Assembly: GCA_963678555.2 (NCBI GenBank)
Contig: CAXXJA010000002.1
Location: 744,001-808,000, forward strand
Length of the DNA stretch: 64,000 nucleotides
Reading direction: 5' to 3'
From: SABI01 sp963678555
GTDB taxonomy: Bacteria; Spirochaetota; Spirochaetia; Sphaerochaetales; Sphaerochaetaceae
In this document: piece after piece, positions 34,030 to 45,060 of the stretch
Numbering within the stretch: position 1 is the stretch's first letter
How the letters are laid out: the number at the start of each line of letters is the position of its first letter
Notes under the pieces: generated by a model
The model's database searches: none
What the model was told of the DNA's origin: nothing
The model's input: only the letters and a program-made list of their open reading frames with translations
Position numbers and translations under genes: made by a program

Positions 34030-37000
34030 GTGAGTAAAAGAAAACTGTTTCACGCAACCACATCTACAAGAATCATCGCAGGTGCGGTTCTCCTCATCTC
34101 TCTGATACTCTTCTCTCTGTTTCCCGTGTCACAGTATCTTCTTGCACGATTCACCGATGAGGTTCTCCTGCTGACAGGAAAGATAGAAAAGGAACTTGAC
34201 CTTTCGTTCTCCTTCGAGCATCTCTCGAGCGACATTCTTACCCGTATTCATGTTGAGGGAATACGGGTCACCACCGGATCCTCTCATCAGCTGATTCACA
34301 TTGATTCGCTCGAGATTGATGAGCCGGCATACATCTTTATTCCGCGCCTCCTGTTCACCCGGAGTATTCCCGTCGAGATCAGAGGGCTCACACTCAGCGT
34401 TGACGAGGACACTGAACAGGTTCTGCTTGCAGCACTTGAGGCGTACAGCAGTAATGGCGGAAAGGCCCCTTCTTCTTTGCTGAGAGCATCCGTCACGGTT
34501 GAGGAGGGCACCATCACCTGGGACGGAACGAGCTATACAGGCCGTGCGGAGATCCCATGGCTATCAGCCGACATCCGTGATTCCCGGGTAACACGCCTGC
34601 AGTCACAACTCGACGTGCTTGCGGTGGAGGGCAGGGGAATCACAGGTATACTCACCGATAGCTATACCTCATATCAGAATACTGATGAACATGCCCAGGT
34701 CGAGCTGTCGGCCGAAGATGCGGAATTCGACATACCGGGGTATATTGAGAAAGCCGGTTTCACCCAGCTCTCTCTATCCTACAGGATGAAGGATGACACA
34801 TTCAGCGTGTCACTGAATGATGCTGAGGGAACGCTGATGCGCACCGTCGGTGAAGGAACATCCCTACCGGAGACAACTTTTTCAGCGGCTACGCTCTCTC
34901 TTGAAGGTCGTGGTATCTTTTCAGGAGACCTAAAGGGATCAGCAGAGACCACGGATCTCATGCTTGATACCGAAGCGATGCATGTGAGAACGGAACGCCT
35001 CTCGGTCACAGGTTCAGCCGACCCGCTTCAGGTCTCCTTCTCAGCCCCGCACGGGTTCCTCCTGCACATGGCACAGGAAGAAACAGTACAGGGCGGTGAT
35101 ACCTCCTTCAGTATCCTCCGATCTCCCGATGAGCTCAGAGTCTATACCTTCAGTGACAGTATCATGGTTTCTGATTCTCTGATGAACCGGCTGTATCCTG
35201 CAATACACGTACAGGGGGTCCGTCTTGATAACCCTTCACTGTACGGGCGATACGGGTTCTCCGAGGAGACCAGTGAATGGGAATCGGACGGGGACCTCTC
35301 ATTTGACCTTGTCTCTCCGATGCAGACATCTCTCTCTGCTCTTGTCTTTGCTGATGCGCGCATATCTCATGCCCTTCCTGACGTTGCGCTGTCGATTGAA
35401 TCACTGACTGTGCACGGAAAGAACCTTGCGACCGACCGTATCGATGACCTGTTCGATGCGACCGTGACCTATTCACACCTCGGGACAGACCAGATTCTCT
35501 CTGCCTCCCTCTCTCAGGGAAACAACCTGTTTCTCAGATACCTGAGGGACAGCAGAGAAGCGGAACAGTCTATCTATGTACATGCTCAGGATCTCCGTCT
35601 TGACGAATACCGAACAGTCATCGAAGAGTTCGCACCTGAAATTCTGCCCTATACATCTGTGCAATCAGCTCTGACCGGCGAATTCAGAGGCTCCTTTGTC
35701 CCCGGGTTTCAGAACTTCAATGTTAATACCTCTCTTGCGCTTACCGGCATCAGAGTCGCCGATGTTACGAGGAACGCGGCGGCGACTCTACTCCTTGAAG
35801 GCACGGAAGACACACTCATCATCCCCTCCGCTACGGTAACAACAAAGAATCTGCGTGCAGCGTTCAGCGGAGAGATTGACCGCCTTACCATGTTTCCCCG
35901 CGGAACTCTGGAGGCAAGCAATGTCAGCAGCGGAAGGAGCTACGCGACAGCAGTGTTCAGTCAATCCGCCGAGAGAGCCTTCGGGTATACCGTGAGCAGT
36001 TCCTACCTTGAATCCTTCAGTGCTGAAGGGACTCTGCGGAGGATAGGAGATGAGCTCATCAGCACTGGGGGGAACCTTACACTGTTCAGCCAGACGCGCC
36101 CGTACATAGCGTCTCTCTACCTCGATACCCTTACTCTTGAAGGTTCGATGCCGAGACTGCAGGTGAGGGTCAAGGTGGATGAAGATGAGGCATCACTCAC
36201 CGGTTCGTTCAATGCAAGCGGATTCATCCTCCCGCAGGAGATGATAACCGGGATGAACAGACCGTTCCAGCTCGATACGCAGATAGAAGGTTCCTATTCC
36301 TTTACTGATGCCGACTATACGGTCAGCAGCTCCTCCTTCTCTCTTTCCGACCTCTCCTTCCTCAATATTGATCAGGGTGGGATCGATCTTGATTTCACTC
36401 TTGACCCGCAGTCACTGGAAATCGGCACACTCTCCTGGAGCGATGAATACGGAACACTCACCGGCAGTGCCCTCTACGAGTTTCCTGAACAGGAAGATTC
36501 CCATCCGAAGGATATCAGAGATACCTTCCTGTCGGTCGATCTCACCGGTGAACAGGAGTCTCTTGAGCTGCTGCTTCTTCCATCTGAGGGAGAGCCTGCC
36601 AACCCCTTTTCGGTTACGGTGAACTCGTTAAATCTGAGACGACTGTATCCGCTCTCCCAGGACCTGTTCACAACGGTATCCATCTACGGTTCGAGTGATT
36701 TCTCTAGCGTCATTGATGCAGAAGGGGAGGTCTCCTTTGAGTTTGCAGAAGACCAGAGCACCGTATCCTCCTCAATCACTGTTGATCCAACCGGATGTAC
36801 CCTGTACGACGGGCTTTTCACCAAGGGACCACACAGCATTTCTGAGGGATACCTGTCGTATGATACCAAGGGGCAGATATCCCTTGAGGCACTGTTATCA
36901 TCGAAAAGGACCTATATCTACCGGGATGCAACAAGCACCTCCAGGATACAGGCTTCGGCTGCACTTCCTCCTGCAGAAAACCTCTTCGAGGGCTTTACGA

Positions 37001-38757
37001 AGCTGCTTCCGATGGCTCAACAGGGAGATATTCCTGATATCATGCTTTCAATTCGTGACACATCCCTGTTTAACATGCTTCCGGTACCGGACAGTGACCA
37101 CCTCATCAGTCTGAATGACAGGATCCTTACGGTCACGAAGGGGAACGGAGGCTTTCTGGATCTTTCATACCATTTTGACACGGGGGAGATCGCCGTCAGT
37201 GCGGATGAATCGTTTCTGTGGCCGATGGAAGGTAAGGGACTGGCTTTCCGGGATTTCATCAGCATCGACTTCTCACATATCGAGTTTGATTTCACCCACA
37301 TCAATGCACTGTTCGTCGATCCGAGTATCAGGTTCGAGAGCGGAAGGCTCAGCGGTTCGGTGCTGATAGAGGGGGATCCAATCGATCCCGGGTACTACGG
37401 AATGATGCACGGGACTGATATCTCTCTTGCCCTTTTCTGGCTTCCTGATACGGTCCTTACTGTTGAGAACCCCGTTGTTACCCTTGACGGGAACACCTTT
37501 ACCCTTCCGTATACCTCGACCAATGCAGGGGGAAGGAACAGCCCTCCGGCGACCGGGGAGTTCTCGATGAGCGCAGAGTTCGCACGGTGGGTACCTGACT
37601 CCTATGTGATCGATGCAGAGATTGAAACAGGAACGATCCCCCTGTACATTCCCATCACGAACATTGATATGCTGATTCAGGGAGAAGCCAGGGGTTCCTT
37701 CTCCATCGAGGGCACCCTCAAAAACGAGACTCTCCGCGGCGATATCTTCGCCCCGAGTGCCAGTATCAGCTTCGGCATTCCCAAACTGCCTGATTGGTAC
37801 ATACCCCGTGCACGTACAAGCGGGGAGTTCACCTTCACCAGCGGCAGGAACGTCACCTTCGTCTATCCGAATGAAGAGTCTCCCATCGTCAGTGCTACGG
37901 TGCAGGATGGCCAGAAGCTGTCAGTCAGTTTCACGGCACCCGAAATGACCTATGGATTCACAGGAAATGTCGGTCTGAGAAGCGGGGAGATATTTTATGT
38001 GCAGGAGAACTTCTATATCACAGAAGGGAATATCTCCTTCAATGACACTCCTTTGGGGACGTTTGATGAGGTGCTTCCGCGGGTGGATCTGAGAGCTCGT
38101 CTGCGCAAATATGATGAGGACAGGGAGCGGATAGACATTTATCTGATACTTCAGAATTCCCTTCTTACCGAAATATATCCCCGTTTTGAATCAATCCCGT
38201 CGAGAACCGACAACGAGATCCTTCAGCTGCTCGGCCAGAACCTTCTCACCAGCGGGAACACCGCCGTCGCTGATGCAGGGTTCCAGTCGGTGCTGAATGC
38301 AGCCACTGCGGCTACCGATGTGATTACACGCTTCGGTCTGATCCAGGGGAATACGATATCCTTCGGGTTCTCTTCAGTTATCCGGGAAGCTCTTGGACTT
38401 GATGTCTTCACGATCAGGAGCAACCTCCTTCAGAACATACTGCTTGATGCGATCCCGGGAGCTATCGACAACGAGAATGCATCCCCCTTCGGCAGATACC
38501 TTGATAACACGACCTTTTATCTCGGCAAGTACCTCGCCGACGAGCTCTATCTGCAGGGATTGATCTCCCTGCAGAGGGATTCCAGCGTCACACAGTCCTC
38601 GTTCCTCGCTCCCGATTTAACCCTCGATACCGAACTCAGTGTCGAGTGGCTCAACCCGCTTGCGACCTTCTCGGTTTTCACTCAGCCCACCGAGTTGTCT
38701 CTCTTCAATATATTCGATACTATGGGGTTCAGTGTTACCAAGAGCATTGAATTCTGA
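34030..38757 (+). CDS. tamB: TamB-like translocation/assembly protein (DUF490 family)
   Basis: About 1575 residues. An N-terminal membrane anchor (about 15-40) is followed by a very long beta-rich region of repeating short strands, as in TamB/AsmA-like bridge proteins, and a C-terminal TamB domain (from about 1190), with DNEILQLLGQNLL near 1400 and a terminal Phe (TKSIEF). Such proteins span the periplasm, move phospholipids or help outer-membrane protein insertion. bamA follows by 11 nt, as often seen. GTG 34030 or TTG 34021 could be the start; neither has a Shine-Dalgarno. Confidence 0.88.
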   Translation: MSKRKLFHATTSTRIIAGAVLLISLILFSLFPVSQYLLARFTDEVLLLTGKIEKELDLSFSFEHLSSDILTRIHVEGIRVTTGSSHQLIHIDSLEIDEPAYIFIPRLLFTRSIPVEIRGLTLSVDEDTEQVLLAALEAYSSNGGKAPSSLLRASVTVEEGTITWDGTSYTGRAEIPWLSADIRDSRVTRLQSQLDVLAVEGRGITGILTDSYTSYQNTDEHAQVELSAEDAEFDIPGYIEKAGFTQLSLSYRMKDDTFSVSLNDAEGTLMRTVGEGTSLPETTFSAATLSLEGRGIFSGDLKGSAETTDLMLDTEAMHVRTERLSVTGSADPLQVSFSAPHGFLLHMAQEETVQGGDTSFSILRSPDELRVYTFSDSIMVSDSLMNRLYPAIHVQGVRLDNPSLYGRYGFSEETSEWESDGDLSFDLVSPMQTSLSALVFADARISHALPDVALSIESLTVHGKNLATDRIDDLFDATVTYSHLGTDQILSASLSQGNNLFLRYLRDSREAEQSIYVHAQDLRLDEYRTVIEEFAPEILPYTSVQSALTGEFRGSFVPGFQNFNVNTSLALTGIRVADVTRNAAATLLLEGTEDTLIIPSATVTTKNLRAAFSGEIDRLTMFPRGTLEASNVSSGRSYATAVFSQSAERAFGYTVSSSYLESFSAEGTLRRIGDELISTGGNLTLFSQTRPYIASLYLDTLTLEGSMPRLQVRVKVDEDEASLTGSFNASGFILPQEMITGMNRPFQLDTQIEGSYSFTDADYTVSSSSFSLSDLSFLNIDQGGIDLDFTLDPQSLEIGTLSWSDEYGTLTGSALYEFPEQEDSHPKDIRDTFLSVDLTGEQESLELLLLPSEGEPANPFSVTVNSLNLRRLYPLSQDLFTTVSIYGSSDFSSVIDAEGEVSFEFAEDQSTVSSSITVDPTGCTLYDGLFTKGPHSISEGYLSYDTKGQISLEALLSSKRTYIYRDATSTSRIQASAALPPAENLFEGFTKLLPMAQQGDIPDIMLSIRDTSLFNMLPVPDSDHLISLNDRILTVTKGNGGFLDLSYHFDTGEIAVSADESFLWPMEGKGLAFRDFISIDFSHIEFDFTHINALFVDPSIRFESGRLSGSVLIEGDPIDPGYYGMMHGTDISLALFWLPDTVLTVENPVVTLDGNTFTLPYTSTNAGGRNSPPATGEFSMSAEFARWVPDSYVIDAEIETGTIPLYIPITNIDMLIQGEARGSFSIEGTLKNETLRGDIFAPSASISFGIPKLPDWYIPRARTSGEFTFTSGRNVTFVYPNEESPIVSATVQDGQKLSVSFTAPEMTYGFTGNVGLRSGEIFYVQENFYITEGNISFNDTPLGTFDEVLPRVDLRARLRKYDEDRERIDIYLILQNSLLTEIYPRFESIPSRTDNEILQLLGQNLLTSGNTAVADAGFQSVLNAATAATDVITRFGLIQGNTISFGFSSVIREALGLDVFTIRSNLLQNILLDAIPGAIDNENASPFGRYLDNTTFYLGKYLADELYLQGLISLQRDSSVTQSSFLAPDLTLDTELSVEWLNPLATFSVFTQPTELSLFNIFDTMGFSVTKSIEF

Positions 38758-38768
38758 GAGGAGTTTTC

Positions 38769-41700
38769 ATGAATACGAAACGATCCATTATCATATCTGT
38801 CTTTCTCATCCTTACGTTGTCTCTCTTCGCTCAGGAGTTATCAGGTTCGTGGTGGGAAAGCTCGGTCATCCAGGACACGATTATCGTCGGGACTGAGTCG
38901 ATAGACGCCGAGGTGCTGAAATCTCTCAGTGAACCGCTCGAAGGAGAACCCTATCAGCAGGAAACCATCGACCGGGTTGTCGAGTCCATGTATGAGACGG
39001 GGCTTATTCTTTCGGTAGAAGTCTTTCCCTCTCCCTCTGAGCAGGGAAAAAGTCAATCGATCCTCTATTTTGAGATAACAGAGGCACTGCCTCTTACTCA
39101 GGTCATCTTTCGTGGAAACGCGAACCTGAGCGCTGAAGAGCTGCAGGAGGCCTATCCTCTGGAAAGGGGGAAGGTCTACTCATCGGCAGCCTATGATGAG
39201 ACTGTCGGCGTCCTGAGTGAGTATTACAGTTCCCGGGGCTACGATACGGTCGATATAACCTATGAGGTTGTTCAGGATGATAGCGGCAGAGGTATGGTGG
39301 CTGTCTATCAGATCAGAGAGTACGACTGGTATATTCAGAAAGTCATCAAAGGCTTCACCTTCAGCAATCTGGTCAACGTGAATACGAGTGAACTGGAGGA
39401 TATCACCTACCCGTACATCGGACGTCCCTTTACCCAGGTTCTCTACAAGGAGATAGAAACCAAGATCCAGTCTCTGGGATATTTCAGCCTCATCGAATCT
39501 GAGATGAAACGTGGAGGAGTAGGTAATCAGGATCTGTTTGTGAACTTCAATCTCAGTGAACTTCCTGTGATAGCGTCGATTGAAGTGATCGGCAATGACG
39601 GGATCAAGGAGAAGGTTCTTGTGGATTCCCTGTCTGTCAAGCTTGATGACTTCCTCAGTATCACAAAAGTGAACAGCGGTGCCAAGGAGATCTCCGCTGT
39701 ATATCTGGAGAGAGGGTATCGTTCCAGCGAGGTGACCAGTTCCTACTCGATTGATGAGACGACCAACACGATCAGCCTCACCTACACGGTGACCGAGGGA
39801 AGACAGTCAAAGATTGAGGAGATCCTTTTCAGCGGCAACGAGGCAATGAGTGATTCGATGCTGAAGAAGCTACTCGAATCAAAGGTCCAATCCCTCTTCT
39901 TCAAGGGAAATTATCAGGAGGAACTCATCTCTCAGGACCGACAGGCGATAGAACTGGCCTACCAGAGCGCAGGGTATATCGATGCGAAGGTCACCGATGT
40001 GGAACTTCAGGAGAACCCTCAGGATGATCCTTCCAAGAGAATGCTCTCAGTCACATTCATCATTGATGAAGGGTCTCTGTGGTACTTCGGGGGACTGGAG
40101 GTGAAAGGAGCGTCCGTCTACTCGCAGAGTGATTTTGATGCGATCATCTCCATGAATGTCGGGGATGTGCTCAACATCGCCCGAGTCCAGAAGGATATCA
40201 GCAACATAGCCGACCTGTACTGGAACGAAGGCTATGTCCAGAATACGATAGACATCGCTGAAGCACGGGAACCCGAGAACAATACGATACGCTACACCAT
40301 GACCATCACTGAGCGTGGTCAGGCCACCGTTGAAGAGGTAGTCATCAAAGGTCTTGAGAAGACCAAGGAGTATGTACTGCGCAGGGAACTGGCCCTTAAC
40401 AAGGGTGATATCTTCAGCAAGAAAAAGTATGTACAGAGTGCCCAGAACCTCTATAACACCGGTCTCCTGATCGATGTCGTCCCTTCCATCAACTACGGAA
40501 GTGACCAGAGCACCCTCGTTGTCACCTATACGGTCACCGAAGGGAACCAGATGAATATCGGCTTCGGTGCCACCTTCGGAGGCAATGTCGACGGGTTCCC
40601 GGTCAGCGGCTTCCTCAGCTGGGAAGACACGAACCTAGGAGGAACAGGACGTGACCTCACCCTTTCCACAGAACTCTCTCCAGATTCCCAGTCGGTGAAC
40701 CTGCGCTTCGCAGACAGCTGGGTTGGAGACAGGAGATGGTCTAACTCAGTCAATCTGCAGTTCAAGCGCAGTGACATCACGACAGGATTACAGCTCGGGG
40801 ACAACTCTCCGACAACACAGTTCCGTGATTCACAGGCATATCCGTATCCCTATCAGAGCTATGAACAGTGGGAAGCAGACGGTAAACCCTCACCTGATTC
40901 TCTCTATCTGATGCCCTATACATCTCTGAAATTCACCCTCGGCTATTCTTCGGGCTACACCTTCATGTTCGACGCAGGGCGTCTGAGCGTGGGAGGTGGA
41001 CCGGCTGTCACACTGAACCGTGCCCTGTTCGACGAGACCCTATACACCCCCTATGATTATCTCATCGGTGAGTACCAGAGTGGGTGGAAACTGAGCAACC
41101 GTCTGGCACTGTCGGTCAGCTGGGATGGACGGGACCTGGTCAACAACACGACCAAGGGCTATCTGGTGAGTCAGAACTTCGTCTACTCGGGAGGTATCCT
41201 CGGTGGTCTGAGCAACTATATCAAGTCCTCCACCAGTGCCTCCGGCTTCCTGAAACTGTTCGATATCCCCACCGATACTCCGATCCCTGTTGTCGCAAGC
41301 CTCAACTCGACAGTCTCCTTCCTGTTCAATCAGTACTATCCCGAGTTCGGTTCCTATTCTGACAACTGGGTGAGCGGTATCAGTGCAAGCATGTACGAGT
41401 ACCTGTACATTGACGGCATGACACTTGCACGCGGTATCACACCGACGTTCTACAAGGAGTTCCTGTGGGACTCTTCACTCGATATCTCGATGCAGCTCGC
41501 TCAGAACGTTCTCTGGGGAGAAGCCTATGTGTCAGCTACCAGCGTACTCAGCGATCTCGGTGAACTTGGTTCAGTCCCTCTTGACTGGTATTTCTCAGCC
41601 GGGATCGGCATACGACTCAAAGTGCCCGGTTTCCCGCTCGGTCTCTACCTGGTCAAGAATGCAACGATGGAGAACGGTGGAGATTTCGTTTGGGACGGAG

Positions 41701-41777
41701 GGGCAATCTTCGGCTCGGCTGATGATCCTTCCAAGGGCCTGAAACTGGTCCTGGCAATCACGAGCAACCTCTACTGA
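38769..41777 (+). CDS. bamA: Outer-membrane protein assembly factor BamA
   Basis: 1002 residues, longer than E. coli BamA (about 810). Signal peptide (MNTKRSIIISVFLILTLSLFA), then a POTRA region up to about 590 with several repeated VxxGN-type segments (for example VIFRGNANLSAEEL and ILFSGNEAMSDSML), and a C-terminal barrel (about 595-1002) starting at FGATFGGNVDGFPVSGFLSWEDTNLGG. It is the central subunit of the complex that inserts outer-membrane barrels. GAGGAG is seven bases before ATG 38769. The C-terminus is AITSNLY. Confidence 0.95.
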   Translation: MNTKRSIIISVFLILTLSLFAQELSGSWWESSVIQDTIIVGTESIDAEVLKSLSEPLEGEPYQQETIDRVVESMYETGLILSVEVFPSPSEQGKSQSILYFEITEALPLTQVIFRGNANLSAEELQEAYPLERGKVYSSAAYDETVGVLSEYYSSRGYDTVDITYEVVQDDSGRGMVAVYQIREYDWYIQKVIKGFTFSNLVNVNTSELEDITYPYIGRPFTQVLYKEIETKIQSLGYFSLIESEMKRGGVGNQDLFVNFNLSELPVIASIEVIGNDGIKEKVLVDSLSVKLDDFLSITKVNSGAKEISAVYLERGYRSSEVTSSYSIDETTNTISLTYTVTEGRQSKIEEILFSGNEAMSDSMLKKLLESKVQSLFFKGNYQEELISQDRQAIELAYQSAGYIDAKVTDVELQENPQDDPSKRMLSVTFIIDEGSLWYFGGLEVKGASVYSQSDFDAIISMNVGDVLNIARVQKDISNIADLYWNEGYVQNTIDIAEAREPENNTIRYTMTITERGQATVEEVVIKGLEKTKEYVLRRELALNKGDIFSKKKYVQSAQNLYNTGLLIDVVPSINYGSDQSTLVVTYTVTEGNQMNIGFGATFGGNVDGFPVSGFLSWEDTNLGGTGRDLTLSTELSPDSQSVNLRFADSWVGDRRWSNSVNLQFKRSDITTGLQLGDNSPTTQFRDSQAYPYPYQSYEQWEADGKPSPDSLYLMPYTSLKFTLGYSSGYTFMFDAGRLSVGGGPAVTLNRALFDETLYTPYDYLIGEYQSGWKLSNRLALSVSWDGRDLVNNTTKGYLVSQNFVYSGGILGGLSNYIKSSTSASGFLKLFDIPTDTPIPVVASLNSTVSFLFNQYYPEFGSYSDNWVSGISASMYEYLYIDGMTLARGITPTFYKEFLWDSSLDISMQLAQNVLWGEAYVSATSVLSDLGELGSVPLDWYFSAGIGIRLKVPGFPLGLYLVKNATMENGGDFVWDGGAIFGSADDPSKGLKLVLAITSNLY

Positions 41778-41802
41778 TGAAAGGTGCTGATCGTACCAAA
41801 TC

Positions 41803-44384
41803 ATGAGCCAGGCTGATCTCACCCCCATGATGAAACAGTACCTCGACATAAAAGAATCCTACAAGGAGGAGGTACTGTTCTTCCGCCTCGGAGATTTCTA
41901 CGAAATGTTCATGGATGATGCCGTGGAAGTCTCCAGACTGTTGAACCTCACCCTGACAAAGCGGAACGGGCATCCGATGTGCGGCATTCCCCACCATGCT
42001 GCGAAGACCTATCTGAAACGGCTTCTTGATGAGGGGAAGAAGATAGCCATATGCGAACAGACAAAACTGCCCGATACTCCCGGTGGTATCGCTCAGAGGG
42101 AAGTCGTTCAGATCATCACGCCCGGAACTGTGGTGGAGGACGAGTTTCTTGAAGATATCAGTGCCAGCTTCATCCTTGCGCTTTCACGTGTGGCTGATGA
42201 GTACTCTTTCGCCTACTGCGACATATCCAGTCTTTCATTCTACACGGTCGATGCAGCCTGGGACGGAACATTCCATGAACTGAGAACCCTTCTTGAACAA
42301 CTTAACGTCCGCGAGGTCGTGGTCGATGATGCTCTGCTCGACGAGTTTCCATCCCTGTACTCCATCCTGGAGGAGAAACACCTCGTGATAAACCGTCTGC
42401 CTTCCTGGCATTTCACGGTCAGAAAAGGATATGAGCTCCTTACTCGGGCTTTTTCCATGGTGAATCTTCATGCCTTCGGTCTGTCAGAGGACCATGCCAC
42501 ACTGGCCGCAGCAGGGGCTCTGCTGTATTATATCGAACACACTTCAAAACAGCCGGTCTTTCATCTTCAGAATCTCTACCATATTCGGCCGCAGGAGTAT
42601 CTGCTGATTGATGAATCATCGAGACGCAATTTGGAACTGGTACGCAACCTTCAGGACGGTTCTCCCCGAATGACGCTGTTCAGCGCCATCAACGATACGG
42701 TCACCAGCAGCGGAGCCAGGGAGCTTCAACGATGGATTCAGATGCCTCTCACCTCCCGGGAGCAGATAGAGGCCCGCACGAGCCGGGTGTCCTGGTTCCT
42801 TGAGAATATGGAGGAACACTACCGTGTTCGGGGCTTGCTCAAGGAGACACGTGATGTGATGAGGATCATCAGTCGAGTGAGTCTGAACCGGCACACTCCG
42901 CTGGACATGCTCACCCTGTGTGACACACTGCACGTGTTCTTTGAGTTGACAGGAACCTCTGCTGATCAGTACCTCTTTCGTTTCAGTACGGTGCTCGATC
43001 CACAGGAGCTCTCAATGCTTGAAGAGCTCTCTCGGGTTCTCTCGCAGGCCATCAGTGACCGTGTCAGCAGTCTGTACACACCGCATACCATCATCCGTGA
43101 CGGGTATGACAGCGAACTGGACAGAAAACGGCGTCTGATGAACAACGGGTCAGAGGAGATCAGCCGGTATGTAGAGGAACTGAAAGCCCGTCACGGCATA
43201 CCTCAGATCAAACTCTCCTACAACAAGATCATCGGCCACTATATCGAAGTTACCAAGACTCATGCGGATAAGGTTCCCGATTCCTTCTTCCGCAAACAGA
43301 CTCTGGTGAATTCGGAGCGGTACACAAGTGAAGAACTGATACAATACGAAAGTGAGATCAATGCAGCTCACAAAGAGTGTGCAGAGATTGAGATGCAGCT
43401 CTTTCAGGCTCTTGTTGAACAGGTCACCGAGGCGATCCCCGCGATACATCGTATGGGACAGCTTCTCAGTGAGATCGACTGTATCCAGTCGTTCGCCTAC
43501 ACTGCTCAAAGACGTTCCTATGTACAAGCCGACCTCACCAGCAGCAGAAGGTTCGCGATAGAGGAGGGGCGGCATCCCGTAGTGGAACAGTTTCTCCCCG
43601 AAGGAAACTTCATCGCCAATCCGCTTTACCTTGATGAAACCAGAGGATGCCTTGCCCTGATTACAGGACCGAACATGGCAGGTAAGTCAACCTTCCTCAG
43701 GCAGAACGCTCTCATCGTGATACTCGCTCACATCGGTTCATTCGTACCGGCCAGCCGGGCTGTGATCCCTCTTTCGGATGCCGTGTTCTGCAGGGTAGGT
43801 GCGAGTGACAACCTTGCCCGGGGGGAATCGACCTTTCTCATTGAGATGCAGGAGGCTGCTTTCATACTTCGCCATGCGACCCCAGCTCCCTGGTCATTAT
43901 GGATGAGATAGGACGGGGCACCAGCACACAGGACGGACTCTCTATCGCATATGCAGTGATGAAGCGGCTGCAGCAGGGCATGATACCGACCCTGTTTGCC
44001 ACGCACTATCATGAACTTACGATGATGGATACCTCCGAAATCCAGCTGCTCACTCCCGCAGTCAGGGAGCAGAAACGGAAGATCACCTTCCTGAGACGGA
44101 TCATCGAAGGAAGTGCAGACAGCAGTTATGGCCTTCATGTCGCTTCCCTGGCGGGAATGCCCAAAGATGTACTCACCAGTGCTCTTCATTTCCAGAGAGA
44201 ACATTACGCATCCTATTCCCTTCAGAGTTCTTCCGCCCAGCTTGATCTGTTCACCGGTGCAGTTGAACAGATACCAGAACATCCCGTTCTTGAAAAACTA
44301 CGCTCCTATCCTCTTGAGAAAGTCACTCCGATCGACGCGATGAACTTTGTAGCAGAACTCCAGAAGGAATTGGACGAGTCCTGA
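41803..44384 (+). pseudogene. mutS: DNA mismatch-repair protein MutS, disrupted by a one-base frameshift
   Basis: The first ORF (41803-43911) carries the mismatch-recognition domain (residues about 15-130, with FFRLGDFYEMF and the Phe-x-Glu motif), the connector, clamp and the ATPase start with Walker A GPNMAGKST. Near nt 43880 the frame changes: the sequence HATP continues as nonsense and stops at 43911, while the -1 frame reads on SSLVIMDEIGRGTSTQDGLS (Walker B and dimer signature) to a normal C-terminus at 44384. One C missing from CCCC (43880-43883) explains it. Unless this is a sequencing or assembly error, Walker B is lost and the strain would be a mutator. Last gene of tamB-bamA-mutS. 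Confidence 0.9.
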
Positions 44385-44468
44385 GGTGTCGGGAAGGCAT
44401 AACAGCTCTGTCGTGTAAGGTGATTGCTCGCTGTCACTTCTATTATAGGAATACTTGTGCCTGAGCGA

Positions 44469-44497
44469 TTGACTAAAGGGGGGAGATACTCTATTGT
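44469..44497 (+). promoter_or_regulatory. Predicted promoter for the rimP-nusA-infB operon
   Basis: TTGACT (44469-44474), 17-nt spacer, TATTGT (44492-44497). It places the mRNA start near 44504, leaving about 60 nt of leader that contains the hairpin at 44527-44555. Confidence 0.55.
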
Positions 44498-44526
44498 TTT
44501 GTATACAGAGTAGTACTTTTTAGTCT

Positions 44527-44555
44527 GGGATCGCACAACTGCAGATCCCTTTTTT
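44527..44555 (+). terminator. Leader terminator (attenuator candidate) before rimP
   Basis: GGGATC (44527-44532) pairs with GATCCC (44544-44549), with further GC pairs inside, followed by six T residues (44550-44555). It ends 10 nt before the rimP start codon, on the leader of a predicted promoter, so it may regulate the operon. Confidence 0.6.
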
Positions 44556-44565
44556 ATGGAGAAAT

Positions 44566-45060
44566 ATGGAAAGACGATTGTTTGAACAGAGTGATTATCT
44601 CACACTCAGACCGTTCGTGGAAGCGATGGGCCTGATTCTTGTCGAGGTTTCCAGAGATTCCTACGGCTCTTCTCTTCGCTACCGGGTGACTATAACAACA
44701 CATGATAACAAGGCCACCATCAAGGATTGTGAACAGGTTCACCGCATGCTGCAGACCCGTCTCACGCTGATTGAGGAAGACCGTGACCTGGATCTTGAGG
44801 TCTCGACTCCGGGAATCACCAGGACACTCAAGGATGCCGGGGAGTTTGTTCTCTTCACAGGCAGTGTATGCCGCGTCTACGACAGTGACCGGAGTGAATG
44901 GGTCAGGGGAATCATTGCCCCTGAGGATGCAGCACAGCAATCACTTACCCTGCTTCAGGCCGTCACAGAAGATACCAGGGAGAAGCTTGCTTCTTATACG
45001 ATACCGTACAGCCGGATACCAAAGGCGAAACTTGCATATGGATGGGAGGATATTACGTAA
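44566..45060 (+). CDS. rimP: Ribosome maturation factor RimP
   Basis: 164 residues. The N-terminal half contains ...GLILVEVSRDSYGSSLRYRVTI and VHRMLQTRL, the C-terminal SH3-like half has LDLEVSTPGITRTLKDAGEF, the best family mark. RimP promotes 30S assembly. ATG 44566 with TGGAGAAA just before. The classical order rimP-nusA-infB is conserved here; the stop overlaps the nusA start (TAATG). Confidence 0.93.
   Translation: MERRLFEQSDYLTLRPFVEAMGLILVEVSRDSYGSSLRYRVTITTHDNKATIKDCEQVHRMLQTRLTLIEEDRDLDLEVSTPGITRTLKDAGEFVLFTGSVCRVYDSDRSEWVRGIIAPEDAAQQSLTLLQAVTEDTREKLASYTIPYSRIPKAKLAYGWEDIT

Noticed and set aside
43880..43883. Phase variation of mutS by the C run
   Set aside because: Four C residues are too short a tract for frequent slipped-strand switching.
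43878..43890. Programmed -1 frameshift in mutS as an explanation
   Set aside because: ACC CCA is a poor slippery site, no downstream pseudoknot was evident and MutS is not known to use frameshifting; an indel is simpler.
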